From: Pseudocercospora fijiensis CIRAD86
Lineage: Eukaryota > Ascomycota > Dothideomycetes > Mycosphaerellales > Mycosphaerellaceae
NCBI RefSeq assembly: GCF_000340215.1
Contig: NW_006921533.1
Span: 1,410,192 to 1,474,191 of the forward strand
Direction of reading: 5' to 3'
Length of the DNA: 64,000 nucleotides
Shown: positions 43,436 to 56,524 of the stretch, one piece after another
How the letters are laid out: each line of letters opens with the position of its first letter
How positions within the stretch are numbered: position 1 is the stretch's first letter
Program-made: the position numbers and the translations under genes
Notes under the pieces: model-generated
Databases searched by the model: none
What the model was told of the DNA's origin: nothing
Seen by the model: the letters and a program-made list of their open reading frames with translations, nothing else

Positions 43436-43864
43436 ATGATGACCTGCAGCAAATTCAGCGTGAAAGTCTTGCCAGCGGGTGCAGTTCTTATTGCGGGAAT
43501 GGTGAGTATGTTCATTTTCTTCTGGCTCGCGTATGTGGTCAGGTACGCGATGCTTTTGCAGTTGATATATGCAGTTCATTCGGAAGTTGACAATCGTTTG
43601 AGTTGGTGGAGACAGTTGCGGGTGATTTTCAAACTTTTGCCTCCGTCGGAGATTCGTTGGTGGCGTTGGCTGGAGTATCTGGTCCTGATGAGGATGTTTG
43701 TGGCTTGTATCGCATGGCCGGTTTTGATGTGGGAGAGGATGAAACGTTTGGTGTCTCGGAAGCATGGTCAAATGGGTGGGGCCGAGGGTGTTGAGTTACA
43801 CAAGATTGCTGGTTTGAGGCTTGCACGCGAGAGAGCGGCGGCGGCGGCGGTGGTTTCTTTATGA
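43436..43864 (+). CDS. Unrecognised membrane protein ORF truncated by the block 2 transposon
   Basis: 142 codons from ATG 43,436 to TGA 43,862-43,864; the frame is open upstream to about 43,385 with no better start. Two hydrophobic segments are evident (AGAVLIAGMVSMFIFFWLAY and LEYLVLMRMFVACIAWPVLM), separated by a Trp/Arg-rich stretch and followed by a basic C-terminus with an Ala run. Strand composition is strongly G/T-rich, like the paraoxonase gene. The last codons TTA TGA belong to the left terminal repeat of the 17 kb element, so the native C-terminus has been replaced. It starts just after the HET pseudogene and could be the displaced tail of that gene rather than an independent one. 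Function unknown. Confidence 0.5.
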   Translation: MMTCSKFSVKVLPAGAVLIAGMVSMFIFFWLAYVVRYAMLLQLIYAVHSEVDNRLSWWRQLRVIFKLLPPSEIRWWRWLEYLVLMRMFVACIAWPVLMWERMKRLVSRKHGQMGGAEGVELHKIAGLRLARERAAAAAVVSL

Positions 43865-43896
43865 TTCTTCACAATTTGACACTACATTATAATAGC
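43859..43896 (+). repeat. Left terminal inverted repeat of block 2
   Basis: TTATGATTCT at 43,859-43,868 and AATTTGACACT at 43,873-43,883 match the right end in inverted orientation. The first bases supply the stop codon of the upstream ORF. Confidence 0.8.
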
Positions 43897-44339
43897 GAGA
43901 TCTACTATAACGGAGGCATATTAACGACTCTTTAAAATTAGGCAAACTGTTCTCTATCTTCCTAACAGACCTAAAAATCTTAAAAAAAACATCGTTTAAA
44001 TCGGGCTAAAAGAAGTAAAAATATTGTGTTATAGCTATACTAGTGTTTATGTAGCTCGAAGAGCCACAAGTAAAGGACGAAGTGCTATAAGTAAAGGCCG
44101 AAGAGCTATAAGTAAAAGCTAAGGCGACGAGCGGGTTAGGGTAAGCTAGATTCTAGAAGATTCTACGGCGGCTATAGCCGTACCGCGCTAGGCAATAAGG
44201 CGGAAATCGTTATAAATCGCGCTTTATAAATCGCGCGCCTTTCTAATAACAACTTCTTCTACTTACTACTACTTACTACTACTACTACTACTACTACGAC
44301 TCGTTACTGCTTCTTTTCTATCTTTATTAAGCTAGATAC

Positions 44340-44800
44340 TATACCTACCCCCTATACTAGCCCTATAGAAACCCCGAGCAAGATCTCGAGCGCTACCGGT
44401 AAGTTTGATATTATTACTAAACCTTTATAACCGCGTCGCTAATAGTGTTAGTTACTTAAGTATTTAAGGGTAAGGAGGTTATCGATCTCGCTAGTACGTC
44501 GTCTAATAAGTCTCTACCTCGCTCTACGAAGCGAGTTCTATCTAAGAAGACCGGCTCTAAGAGGGTCGCGACTCTAGTAAGTCTCGTTTATAAATACCGT
44601 TACTAGATATACTAACCCTTAAAGCTCGTCGTAGGCGAAGTCTTCGTACGTTTCGTTAGTAGCGTAGTGCGCCGCCTTACGTTCTACTATACCGTCGTCC
44701 TTTAAGAGGGCTCTAAGACTATCGAGTACTAGTAGCCGCTAGGCACCTTTACTATAAACATACAATCGTACGCTATACTCCTAGGATCCGATTTTACCCG
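44340..44800 (+). pseudogene. RIPed plus-strand ORF relic, unknown
   Basis: Read through stops, 44,550-44,790 gives a coherent plus-strand protein (VATLVSLVYKYRYQIYQPLK, then VVGEVFVRFVSSVVRRLTFY and GTFTINIQSYAILLG). No family recognised; it is on the opposite strand from the Helitron. Confidence 0.4.
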
Positions 44801-47100
44801 GGACTTCGGGGCTAGCTCTTCTTTCGTCTAGATAGGACCTAGCAATCGATTTGCTATAGGAATCTATATCGCCGCTACTCGGAAGAACGCGATAATCTAA
44901 GAATAGTATACTAATTAAGAAGTTAAAAGTTAGAAAAGGCGAGAGGAAATAAGATAAGATATACTATCTACGCTATAGAGCGCGGACCGATATATATACT
45001 CTACGGAGGTTAATTAGCCCTCCGCAAAAAATAAAATCTGTAAAGTAACTTACAATCTTCTCCTTCCTATTTTTATCTCGTCTGCCCGTATAATAGATAT
45101 ATACTAGGCCTATAATATCGGTTAGCGAAGCTAGTAATATTTAATCTCGCGTTTCTTAGTACGTTACCGCCGTTATTGCTATTCGTATTATAGTCGGTTT
45201 GAAATGTATACCTAATCTAGTTAAGTCCGCTCTACTACCGCGACGACTTCTATACGAGCTCGCTTACTATCTGTTTTCCGTATATAACCGCTTACAATCT
45301 CGCTAACACTCTCGTAATATATATCTCGAATATACTACGTCGGAAACGTAGGAGAATTAGAATATAACAATTCCGCTAGAAACTCGAAGAGTTGCTAGAG
45401 CTATGCTTCGCTTATACTTCTCCTAAGTTCTTCCGCTTTCTAAGACACTTCTAGGGTAAAGTCGTGTTCCTACTAGCAGCTAGTATCCTTAGTAGAGATA
45501 GTCTCTTAATGTTCTAGGGTGCCCTCTTCCTATTCGTACTCTATAGATAGAGGTCGAGTATTCGATTTCGAAGCCCGCCCGCTATCTTCGAATTCTAGTA
45601 ATGCTACTCTCTTCCGGTTATAGTTTATATAGCTAGTATAGCTCCTAGGATCTCCTCTATAAGCGCAATTACTATATAGTAGCTTTAGCGCTAGGTTATA
45701 GGAATAACGGCACCCTTCGAAATAACTACGGTTAGATTCGCAAGTTCTATATTTCGAAGGAAAGGGACAGTTTAGTATAGCGCAACTTCTAGCGTCTACG
45801 CCGAGGATATAGACTAGCGCCGCTCGCCTCGCTCTCTTATCGGTACCCTTCTACGTTACGCCTTCTCCTAGTATATATATATAGCCCTCTCGAAATACTA
45901 GATCTCGCCTTTTACCGCTTACGATTTTCTTTACTAGCGCGTAGTCCGTAGTTCTAGTTTCCTAAATTTCACCTTTTTAATATACTTCTACTACTACTTA
46001 TACGAACTGTTACGCGTAATCCTTTCCTACTTTAGGTACAATATTAAGGCTCGATATTGTATTAGCGCTAGGAATATAGCAGAGAACCCGAAGAGAAAGG
46101 AGGATAACTAAGAGAACTACCGGGAACTTAGCTTATATAGATAGGGGATAGGCGGCTAAATAACAAGGTTCTCGGTACCTCGGAGAAGTAGTAATACGCT
46201 AACCGTATTTAGGTAGCTAAACTCTATACCTAAAGAGAAAAAAATGCTAGTATAGATAGAGAAGTTTTGTATATATATATTATAGAGAATAACTACTAAT
46301 CGCAGCCTAAAAGTCTTTTATATCGAAGTCGAGATCTGCGTCTTAAAGCATACTAAGGATCTTAGCTTCTTGTTTATATGCGATAACCGGAGCCTTTGCC
46401 TTAGCAATATCGCCTAGCCTTAGAGTGCGAGGTAGTATTAGAGCGTATAGTATCGAGGTCGGAGTAGAGACTTAAGTACAGGATATAGGCTTCGAGAGCA
46501 ATACGGGTTATCCGGGTAGTCGCTTCCTAGAGAACGAAGGACCTAGAATAGGCGTAGTGTCCTTAGAAATCTATTAGATTGTACGCGCCGCAGATACGGA
46601 ATAAGGTGTCGGTATAGGTACTAGCGTAGGTAGTGTCGACGAGGCCTTAGTTAGATCTGCCTACGCAATCTCCTTCGAAGGTGTTATTTTGCCCGTAACT
46701 TGTGTTATCTATTAGGCGTTACTAGGACCTAGGGCTAAGTTCTAGAGGTAGACTAAGGAGTCGTCTAGTTAGTATCTAGGAAGTTCTACGAATAACGGTC
46801 GGCGCGAAGTTTTCGCTAGTGCTATAGTTAGCGTAGTTTCTCGCTAGCTTAGCTATCGTCCGACTCTAGTATCGACTAACGTCCTATCTTCGTCGTTACC
46901 TAGTACAAATGCCCTAGGACCCCTTTCTACCCTACGCGGAAGGCTACTATCGCTACCTACTTCGCGGTCTAGACCCGCAAAGTTTCGAGTATACTAGTTA
47001 GGCTCGTCTTCGGGTTCTATAGCGTCTCGAATAGAACCGGTAGGCGGTTTAGCGATTTCGGGAACGTACGCTCGAGGTACGTAGTTAAGTATACCCTACG
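44800..47100. other. RIPed sequence, no gene resolved
   Basis: Stop-filled in all frames; lies 3' of the Helitron-2 helicase. I could not settle a reading frame or find termini. Confidence 0.35.
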
Positions 47101-50100
47101 GGCGTCGCGGTTGCTACGCTAGTCCGGTAGAGCTAGTAGGTATAGCGTATATCGCTCCGCGCAATAGGACGTTCGAGGTTATACCTGTAAACAGACTTCT
47201 ATCCTTAAAAATAAAGTCGTAGAGACGCTTAGGTAGATATAATAGAGCCGAGCGAAACACCTTATTTAGGGAGTCGCTGCCCTACGTTAAAGTATACTTT
47301 CCGTTAATAAGTACGCGGAGGTTACATACGTTCGTAACGCGTAAGAATGCTACAAAGAGTTAGCCGTAGCTAAATACGGGCCGTCGAAGGTCGATACCGA
47401 TATATACTAGGGATTAACCCTAAGATTTGTTTATCGTTATTGCGAAACAAGGTCGAAGCGGAAGTTAATATCGCTTAAGGGTAAACGGCAGGCCTTTGTT
47501 CGAATGTATCTAGATTCGCGGTATCTAATACACTTCCTAATTATCGTCGTCTAGTAGTTTCCGAACTTTAACCCTAAACTAGAGTGTTTTTACGACGATA
47601 ACCCGCGTTCCGTTTACGAGTCCTACGGTCTTATAGATGTTCCGTATAATTATTATTAGTATACCTACCCGGATCCGTAGGCAAGGAATCTAGAGCTCGG
47701 TATTCTAGATAGATTTTAAAAGGCTTAAGATTTCCGGAGGCTAGTCTTTATCGCTAGGCAACTTCTCTATCTTATCCTCGTAGCGATATTCGCGAATTGT
47801 ACCGTACGGCAGGTCGTCTACGATACGTTCGTTAATCTCGTAGGCGGTATCGTTCGTTATATAAAGGATAGCTCGAGAACGATAGAATACTAGGTCGTAC
47901 TTAGCCTTAATAATACCCTATCTTAGAAAGACGAAATCGATAAGCTCGCTAAGGTCCTAGACTCTTCCGACGTATATTAGTAGCTTAATAAATCGATCGA
48001 ATACGTCGTCGTATACAATACGGAGGGTCTAGCGGTAGAAGTCGACGTTCCGCGGATTGCTATCTACGAGCCGTATATTTTGCTAGAGATAGAGTACCTT
48101 AATCTTATTCTAGATTAGGAAGGCTTTAAATATAATCGCTATTACGTCTACTTCCTTCGAAGACTTCTTATACTCGGGAAGCACTAGAAGAGTCTATACC
48201 TAGTCGCCGCCGAATACGACGGGGACTCCTGCGAAGAATAGTTCGTTACCCTAGCTATTACTACCTAATCGTAACTTGTAAAAGAGTCGATATATAGCTA
48301 TAATATCGCGTCTATTCTATATCGCGGCTTCGTCCTAAATAACTAGATAAGTCTTTCGGATTAGCTTAGCGTCTATTATGTCTTACGTAATAGGACAGTC
48401 CTACTACCCGGTATTACTTAAAGGAAGTTTAAATCGGGAGTGCGCTATACGACTACTAGGAAGCAGCTATACGGCGACACCTAAAGACGCGACATACAGT
48501 ACGATAAGGCTACGTGCTCTATAGGTCGCTACGAGTATACGGTATAGGAACGTCTTCCTATAGCCTCCCGGACCTTAGATAAAAAAGTGCGCTGTTAACG
48601 GATTCTAGTCGATGTCGTTCGTAATATCGGTAAAGGCTCGCCTTTAACTGTTATTAAGAAGGTAGGCGTTTTGTTATACGTAGAGTTTGTTCCCGTCTTC
48701 GTTTCCTATATCGACTAGCGCTTCTTCTTAAGCGATAGCGTTATTGCTACTACGCATTTTCGCCTATAAAGGATCGGGACTCGGCAGTCTATAGCCCGAT
48801 ACCTTATATCCGTTAGCAACCAATTCGGTGTATAGCTATTACTTACTATAACTTTTAGTAGTAGCATTTATCTCCTTATACCTTCCTACGTAGCCTCCGC
48901 GCCGCAGTTCGATATATAAATCTTTATATATGTCCCTCTATAGAAGACTCTACTATCGCGCAGAGTCGGCTCCGGATATCGCATCCGTTAGGATAAGTAG
49001 CACGAATATAAGACGCAATTGTCGGGAGATGTATATCTTCTCGGCCTCCCGGAACGTATCGAGCTATTTATCTTCCGATCTTATAAGACTAGATGCAATC
49101 GCCGCCGCTCGAAAGCTCTTATAAACGGTGCCGCTATATATCCTTAAGTCGCGGAAACATTTAGCACCCCGAACGATATAGAGCAATTTAATTAAGTATA
49201 GTATCTCGCCTTTAGGACGTAGGGGCGGGTTAAGACGCGCGATAGAGTATACTACGCGCTTAGAACGTTTCTTCTACGCTTTGTTATATAGCGTATAGTG
49301 TTTTAGAAACTTAAGATACGTTAAGCGCCGGCAAGATACATCGTTGTCTAGTAGCAACGCGTTATACCGAAACTACGCGACGAGCGTAGTGCGTTATCGT
49401 CTATCGCCGTATAGGTCCGCTATCGTCGCGTTATAGTTAAATACGATATTACCCCTAGGGCGCGGTAGGTAGACGTCTAGTCGAATAACCGCGGGCTATT
49501 CTTTATAGCGCTTACCTCCTAAGATATTGTATATCGCTATCGTAGGACTAATATATTATATATTAACGTAGTTAGCAATCTCGTTGCCGGGAATCTCGAG
49601 GCGGGCAGTCGTACGGTCGGCGCCCTTATAGACGTACTTATTAATATATTTAATCGCCTGTAATAAGCGGACCTACTCGACGTTAATATAGGCGTTAAAC
49701 CGCTTTAGTAGGTATAGATTGTACGGTACGATATAACGATTGTCGAAGAGGAACGCGCGATTCCTCCTCTTATTCTATATCCTCCCGTTACGGCGTCTAC
49801 GATATTTCGGAAACGCGATGTTAGTTACTACTATCTCGTCCGAGAACTCTATAGGGAATCCCTTAGAATACGTCCCTTCGGAGTGTCGAAGTAACTATAT
49901 ATACGGGACGTATAGAAAGCCCGCGCTATAAGGTCTATAACATATATATTCCTTAACTAAGTTCGTTACGCTACTATCCGGGTCCTCGGCTAGGCTCGGA
50001 AGCTTAGCGCGGATAAAGTTGTCGATCTTAGATATAGTGTCTAGCGCTTAATAGGGCGCGATCTATAGCAAGAGGTAAAGGTAAGGGAGGCTACGCTTCT

Positions 50101-53100
50101 AGTATTCGACCGTCTAACATCTCGCGATATAGCGACCGAACACGTTCCTATAGTAGACCTCGTATAAAAACTCCCTAGCTTTCTAAATAAAGACCCTTAT
50201 CGTAATATCCGGGCGGTCTATCGCGTCCTAATAGTCGAACAAATAACGCTTAATCTCCGGCTAGTTAGAGTTAGCCGTAAACGTAATAAAGTATATAGGG
50301 ACGCCGAAGTAGCCGACGATAGCTATAGAATCTCGGTAGTACTATAAAATCTACCGATCGCCGCCGACGTACGAGGACGGGAGAACTATTCGTAGAGCTT
50401 ATAGGATGCTATCGGATAATAGAGCCCCGTTCGTAGAGACGACTAAACGGTTCCGCTATAGCAAACCGTAACGCACGCTTCCCTCGCATTCCCCGTACTA
50501 TACCTTAGTTCGAAGAATATCGTAACGTAGGTCTTCGCTAATCTATCGAGACAACTCTCGTTAGATATCGTGTTTATTCTTATTGCCTAACAGTGCGGGC
50601 GTGCTACGCTGTTTCGGTTGTTTTAAGTCGTACGTATCCGCCTATACTTCTTTCTAATAGTTGCCTAGGAAAAGCAGGTCGTTTAAGTCTACTACGGTAT
50701 ATACGTCGACGTACAATTGTTATAGAAGCCGGCGACCGTAGAAGATAGTAGGAAATTAGTTTAGTCGATAGTGCAAAATATACCTAAAGTAATCCCTAAG
50801 CGTAACGTGCCTCCTACTACGCGTACGAAACTAGTTCTCTTACGAAAACCTAGGAGTTCTAGCCGCCTAGAGGAGGACGTAATATATAGGGAAGTAGTAT
50901 AGATAGTAGCGATTTATACGATATAGAGTAGTAGATACCTCTCCTATACTTAACCGCTCTACTACTACAAAATCCCTTATTCCGCTAATAGCTTCCGAAT
51001 CGTAATCCGGATAGAGGGCGGCTACTTCGTTTACGACCGGCTTGTTATATCGACGCGCGTCCTATATACCTTCGTAGACTAAACTAAGGTCTATAGCCTT
51101 AAGAACGAGGCGCCTAGGTCCTTAGGAGGATATAAACATTTCCCGAGCCGCGACGAACTTGTAATATAGCGCGTTATATTGCGTAATTATCTTATATAAC
51201 GCGATTATAGTACCGTAGTCTAGCTACGGCGATAGTATAGATTTCTAGTTCCGGCTAGTATATCTACGATCGCCGGATTTCTATATACGCCTCTTAGTAG
51301 CATATACGGGGTCGTAAAAGTATAGCTACGCGTATTAGGGATCTTCCGTCGGAGCGAAGAGACCGCCGCCTAAATAATACGCTTCCTCGTAGATCTAGAA
51401 CGAACTGTACCCTAATACCCGTATATTACGCTTAGCTATAAACGAAGTTATTACGAGGCGGCAATTATAGGCTCGAATGTTCTCCTAGAACGTTCTTACT
51501 TCTATATCCTTAGATAGGTCTATAGTAAGCAGTCGCCGTAGTAACGGAGGTAGTTTAGGGATCGGAAACATACCTTTTACCGCGCCGCTACCGCAATATA
51601 TTATAAACACTATACCGTTCTTGTCCGTAGAAGAAGACGGTTTGCTATCTACTCGGACGTTCGATGCTTTACGGATCTAATGCTTAGCTTAATAGTGTTA
51701 GTAGGTATATACTATATCGCTAATATTAAGTGTTACTACCTCGTATAGTATCGAGATATACGCCTTAGGAAGAGTAGACCTCTCCGGGCGTAAGAGGTCG
51801 GCGTTAGTAGCCTACGATCGACCTAGGCTACGGTACGCCTCGGCGACCGCCGTAGGGAGGGTGTTATAATCGTTTAAACGTTTAAAAGATATCCGCCCTA
51901 GAGAAGGCTAACTAGCTCGCACCTAAGGACTAGAACCGCTAGCTCTAGCCCTACTAGTAGGGGCAGTAGTAGTGTCCGTCGGTATTGCTCTAGGGGTAAA
52001 AGGAAGGCTCGGTAGAAGTAGCGGTTAGATAGGCCCTAGCGACGGAGCTCTAGGCGCGATAGAGCTACTATTCTTAATCAAACTCGTAGAGTTAGCGTTA
52101 TAGGAAGGCTCCGTAAATTCAACGTCTATCGGTCTAGAAGGATCGAGAAGGTCGCCGAAGTCGTAGTAATTATCGAAAGCGTCTAGACTATATTTATTAG
52201 GAACCTCTATATTCGGTAGCGTCGGACCTTGCCTCTCGGCGTCCTATATAACGGTATCTCTAGGCAAGACAGACTAATCGTCCTAGTTATAGTCGCGACC
52301 TATCGGACTTAGTAGAGTATAGATACTAGAAGCGCCGCTTGCTAATATAGATATAGAATCGGACCTGCGACTAACGCTCGGAATTGTAACGGTAGGTAAA
52401 CTCTACGCCGAATGCGACAAAGGAGATAGTATTAGACGTAACGGGTCGATAGTATATAACTCGTACGTAGGCGGAGTATAGGGACGCTTAGCAGATAAAG
52501 ATATAAGAAAGGGGGAACGATCGGATAGCGTTTTAGATAAAACACCTTGCGTATATAGCGATAATGCGCTAGGGAGGTCGGGCGTCGTCCCTAACGCCTC
52601 TAACGTATCGTTAACGATAGGACTTACTCGACGTAACCTAGGTAATAGTCCGGTAGATGCGTCGTCGTACGCTAACTATAGACGTATAGCATTAGAATCG
52701 TAGTTGCTATAGGTAGAAAGTTAGGCTTTCTATTAAAGTTAGGGAATGTTATCGCTTAAATGCTAACCTACGCGCTAATATACTACTAGAGTATAGACCC
52801 TATAGAATCGTCCGTTCTTCCTCTAGAAGTTAGATACTAGTTTAACGATCTAATAGAATTTATATTAATGCAGTTCGACTATTAGTCTAGGAGCGGGACC
52901 GGTAACGGGAATACGGTTATACGGAAACGATAGCCTAGCGGAAGATTAGGAGATACCCGCTCTATACTTCGTCTCTTTATCTCTATACGATATCGTTTAG
53001 AACGGATTATCGTCTTATACGACGTTTATCCCCGTCGACATTTTAACTAGTAACGGGGAACTAGATCTCTGCTTCGGCTTCGGCTATCGTCGCGAACGCC

Positions 53101-53270
53101 GCAACTTAGATAGACTATCGTCTAATATTAGGTTAATCGTAAAGTCGGGCGGTACGAAAGAGCTAGGTATCGCTCGCTTCTTACCTTTCCTCGCGCTCTC
53201 TATATCCGGTAGCGTAAGCATCGGGCGCTTAGATCTAGAAGAAGATAGAGTAGATAGAGAAGACATTTTA
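47100..53270 (-). mobile_element. Helitron-2 Rep-helicase relic, different lineage from Helitron-1
   Basis: Minus-strand motifs from 5' to 3': a possible N-terminus with 60 open codons from ATG 53,266 (KRPMLTLPDIESARKGKKRA); RIVLPSSYVGGDR with QYYRDSIAIVGYFGVPIYF and ITFTANSN near 50.3 kb (Helitron N-terminal domain); VEYQKRSLPYLYLL near 50,090 (HLHLLL in relatives, His codons RIPed); IKYINKYVYKGADRTT near 49,630, the two-tyrosine Rep motif; then a PIF1-type helicase with GPGGYRKTFLYR near 48,560, VASLGVAVQLLPSSRIAHSRFKLPLS near 48,440 (split here in wording only), IQDEAAIQ, GVPVVFGGD near 48,220, and FAITINKSQGQSL with QLFVAFLRVTNV near 47,370. Confidence 0.85.
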
Positions 53271-55030
53271 GGTAAGGAAGAGCTAAGCGAGTACGCTATA
53301 CTATAGAGTTCGAAGAATCGCGGCCTTTCGTACGAAAAGCGAGGTAATTACGACGTACTATTAGCAGACCGACGATATTAAGGCGTCCTTATATACTACC
53401 TCTCGGAGATAGGGACAATTCTAAGAGCGAGCCGTTGTTTTCTCGTTAAGATCGTCGATAATATAAGCGTTAAGGTACGCCTCGGAAATTAGGATCCTAG
53501 AGCGGTATAAGGTATACGAATCGTAAAGAGTCGATATTAGGGATCTCGGTTAGGAGGGACCGCGGCTATTAGCCTACCTACCTCTAATGCTTACTAGTCC
53601 TAAGTTGTTTATAGATAGAATAGCTAGATGTTCGATATTACGAAAGAAGTCTAAGATCTAGGGAGGACGAATCGCGAAGAATCGATAGCGGAGACCCTAG
53701 TTAGGAGGGCCTATACGATTAGTACTTGCTTACGAATCGTAATGATTCGGAAATTAATACTAGGAAGTTCCTTTAACGGAGCTAGTTAGATTATTAGAAT
53801 CCGTAGATTAGAAGATTCCTAGATCCTAAGGTAGTATTAGCGGAGTATATAGATTAAATAAAGGTTACCCGGAATACTACTCCTATACGAGCCCTCGAGA
53901 TCTAGTTTAGACAAATTATCCCTAACTAGTTAATTAAATCTAGGGTATATAGTTTGCGAGAGTAGTAGGATACTCGCCGGCCGAGATTACGGAGGAGGAC
54001 TAAGTACGAACAGTAGGTTCGTATAGGGTAGTTCGTATAGAGGGGAGAGAGAGAGCGAGAGTACTCGGTAGATAGGCGCCTCTTTAACCGATCCTAAGAA
54101 AGCTCTACGTTTACCGGCGTAATCTAATCTTACGTAGTGTCGATCTCGCAATTTCTCGACGCGGAAAGGCTATAGGCACCCTATAGAGCGCCTAAAGTTA
54201 GGAGACTAGTAGGATAGCTACTAGATTCCTTAGGCGTTAAGTAGATTGCTCTATACGGGTCCTACCGGGAGTACTATCCTCTAGTCGCCGATTATTAAAG
54301 AGAGATACGTATATAGCTAGGGGCTATTTAGAAAACTAGATCCTACTAGAGCTAGTAGTATTAGTAACAGCCGATTAGAGGTATTAGGCGAAGACGCCTA
54401 TAACTCGCCTTTAAGCGTCTAAGACATTAGCTCGCTAAACGATAGTCCGGCATATCTAGAGATAGTATCGTAGGCGGCGGATGCAGAGGATTTTAATATA
54501 GAAGAAGGTAAAGAAGCTATAACGGTGCCTACTATGCCTAAAGGAAGGCAGATCGCGGTTAAATATATAGACTAAGCGCCGGTTAAGACTATATATTCTA
54601 GGAGGGCAATTTCGGTATTAAAGGCCTAGATTAGCGATATAGCACGTATACGCTAGCTCGGATAGTGTATTCTTCGACTTAATTTCCCGTACTCGGCGCT
54701 CTTAAAGAGCGATATTCGTTCGGGTAGTATCGCGCAATTCTAAAGACCTTTATTTCGAAACCCCCTAGTCCTAAGTGCATCTCGAAGTAATATACGCGCC
54801 GCGTATACGTAGCTGCCTATTTGTTTGTACACGTAACGCGATCTAGAAGTAATATATTAACGCGATTGTTAATACGAACTTAGAGCGCGATACGGATATT
54901 AACCGTTATTCTATCGACCGCTGCCCTTCTATATACTTCGCGTAGTCTAGTATAACTATTTCCCCCTCGATTTCCTTCGCCGACACTATTATATTAGCGA
55001 TTAGAACGCGCGCGATAGCAGACTAGGAGG
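53270..55030. other. RIPed sequence, no gene resolved
   Basis: Upstream side of Helitron-2. Contains a short GA-rich run (GAGAGAGAGCGAGAG) near 54,044. No protein motif seen on either strand. Confidence 0.35.
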
Positions 55031-55039
55031 ACGTCGATT

Positions 55040-55520
55040 TTATAGCTATTTAGTAGTAGGAGCTAAACTTCGCCGCTAAGTCGCTCTATAATAAGAACAA
55101 CGGTATTAAGCCGGAGACTAGCCCTATCTTCGATCGCCTAAGGGAGAACCGTAGAATAGGCCGGCAACCGGATATAGCGTACCGCGATAATCGCCGCTAC
55201 GATATATACGCTAACGAGATCGTAATAGCGGTTAATAGAAGGATAAACGCGAAACTAGACACTAAGTTTATAAGTATTAGCGCCGCGTATAGATGTCGAA
55301 ACTAGAGCTAATAGTAACTAGACGTACTAGTACGAAATAGTAGACGGCGGCGCAGTCGAGCTTACCTTTTAGCCGAAGGACGATAGCTCTCCCTACCCCT
55401 TCGATCGTTATAACTTCTTAGAGGCGGATAGCAAGATTCCGGCTCTAAAGAGATTCGTAAGTTAGCCCGTCGGGAAGGATTGCCTATTTTTAATCTCGTA
55501 CTAACCTCTATAGGCTCGGA
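55040..55520 (+). pseudogene. RIPed plus-strand ORF relic, unknown
   Basis: From 55,047 the plus strand is almost free of stops for ~80 codons (LNFAAKSLYNKNNGIKPETS, IFDRLRENRR, ANEIVIAVNRRINAKLDTKF). At about 55,300 protein-like reading passes to another frame (VDGGAVELTF, DDSSPYPFDRYNFLEADSKI). The switch may be a lost intron or a frameshift. It carries relatively few RIP stops. No family recognised. Confidence 0.45.
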
Positions 55521-56135
55521 TAGGTATATTAGGGCAAGCTCCGTTTCCGGACTATCGCCGTAGAAGACTACCCCCTCGCCGAATACCCCCTCCCGCTTCT
55601 CGTATACCCTATCCTCGACCCGCGGTCGCCTTCCTTCGAATTAGTAGGTAAGGTATAGCTGTTCTACACCTTCGACCCGAGGTAGCTAAGCTATATCTCG
55701 ACTAGCGGACCTAGTACTAATCTAACCCTACCTAGCAAATAGGCCCGCCCGTTCTATTTTCTAGTAGAAGGCACTCGAGGCCTCTAATACAATATTGCGT
55801 TCCGCTCTATATAAGATAAGAAGAACAAGTATCGGCCCTAGATATTAGAGAACGCGTAGAATAAGGCTAGCTTTAGATATACGGACTAGCAACCTAAGAT
55901 ATTATAGAAGTAGGGAGTTAGCGACGTATACCTAAAGGCTATTAACGAGCTAGAGTTTAGAGGTAATTAACGGCCGTGTCTAAAGATGTCGCGATTCCGG
56001 TAGTACCTAAATCGGTAGAAATGAAATAAAAATAGTCCTACCTTTACCGCCGCCTATATCTAACCGTATGTTTTACTCTTCTCTCCTATACTCGCTACCG
56101 CCGCGAAAATTATACCGACCGCGTACGCCGCTAAT

Positions 56136-56400
56136 CCTCTATTTACTACCTACGCTTTCGGCGTCGCAAAATACTAGTAAGACGCATCGATCCGCGCTAT
56201 CCTAACGGCGAAAAGGGAGTCCCTCTCCTAAACCTTACCCGCTCCTTACGTCGTCTCCGCCGGTCCTCTATTTACTACCTACGCTTTCGTCGTCGCGAAA
56301 TGCTAGTAAGACGCATCGATCCGCGCTATCCTAACGGCGAAAAGGGAGTCCCTCTCCTAAACCTCGCCCGCTCCTCGCGTCGTCTCCGCTAATCCTCTAT
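56136..56400. repeat. Tandem repeat, 129-130 bp unit, about two copies
   Basis: CCTCTATTTACTACCTACG starts at 56,136 and 56,265, and a partial third copy at 56,395. The units share nearly all bases, including GACGCATCGATCCGCG and AAGGGAGTCCCTCTCC. They keep some CA/TG dinucleotides, so they are less RIPed than their surroundings. Confidence 0.85.
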
Positions 56401-56524
56401 TTACTCTCTACCGATACTATACGTACTCCTATAGCGAAGAAAGGCGAGGTCGGATAGGAGCGGCTTTCTAATACGTAACCGGAGCTAAGCGAGCGGGGAC
56501 GCTTATAGCCGCTACGTAAATAGA

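Noticed and set aside
48930..49931. Short plus-strand open frames (64 and 63 codons) in block 2
   Set aside because: They are antisense to the Helitron-2 Rep region, which has clear motifs on the minus strand.
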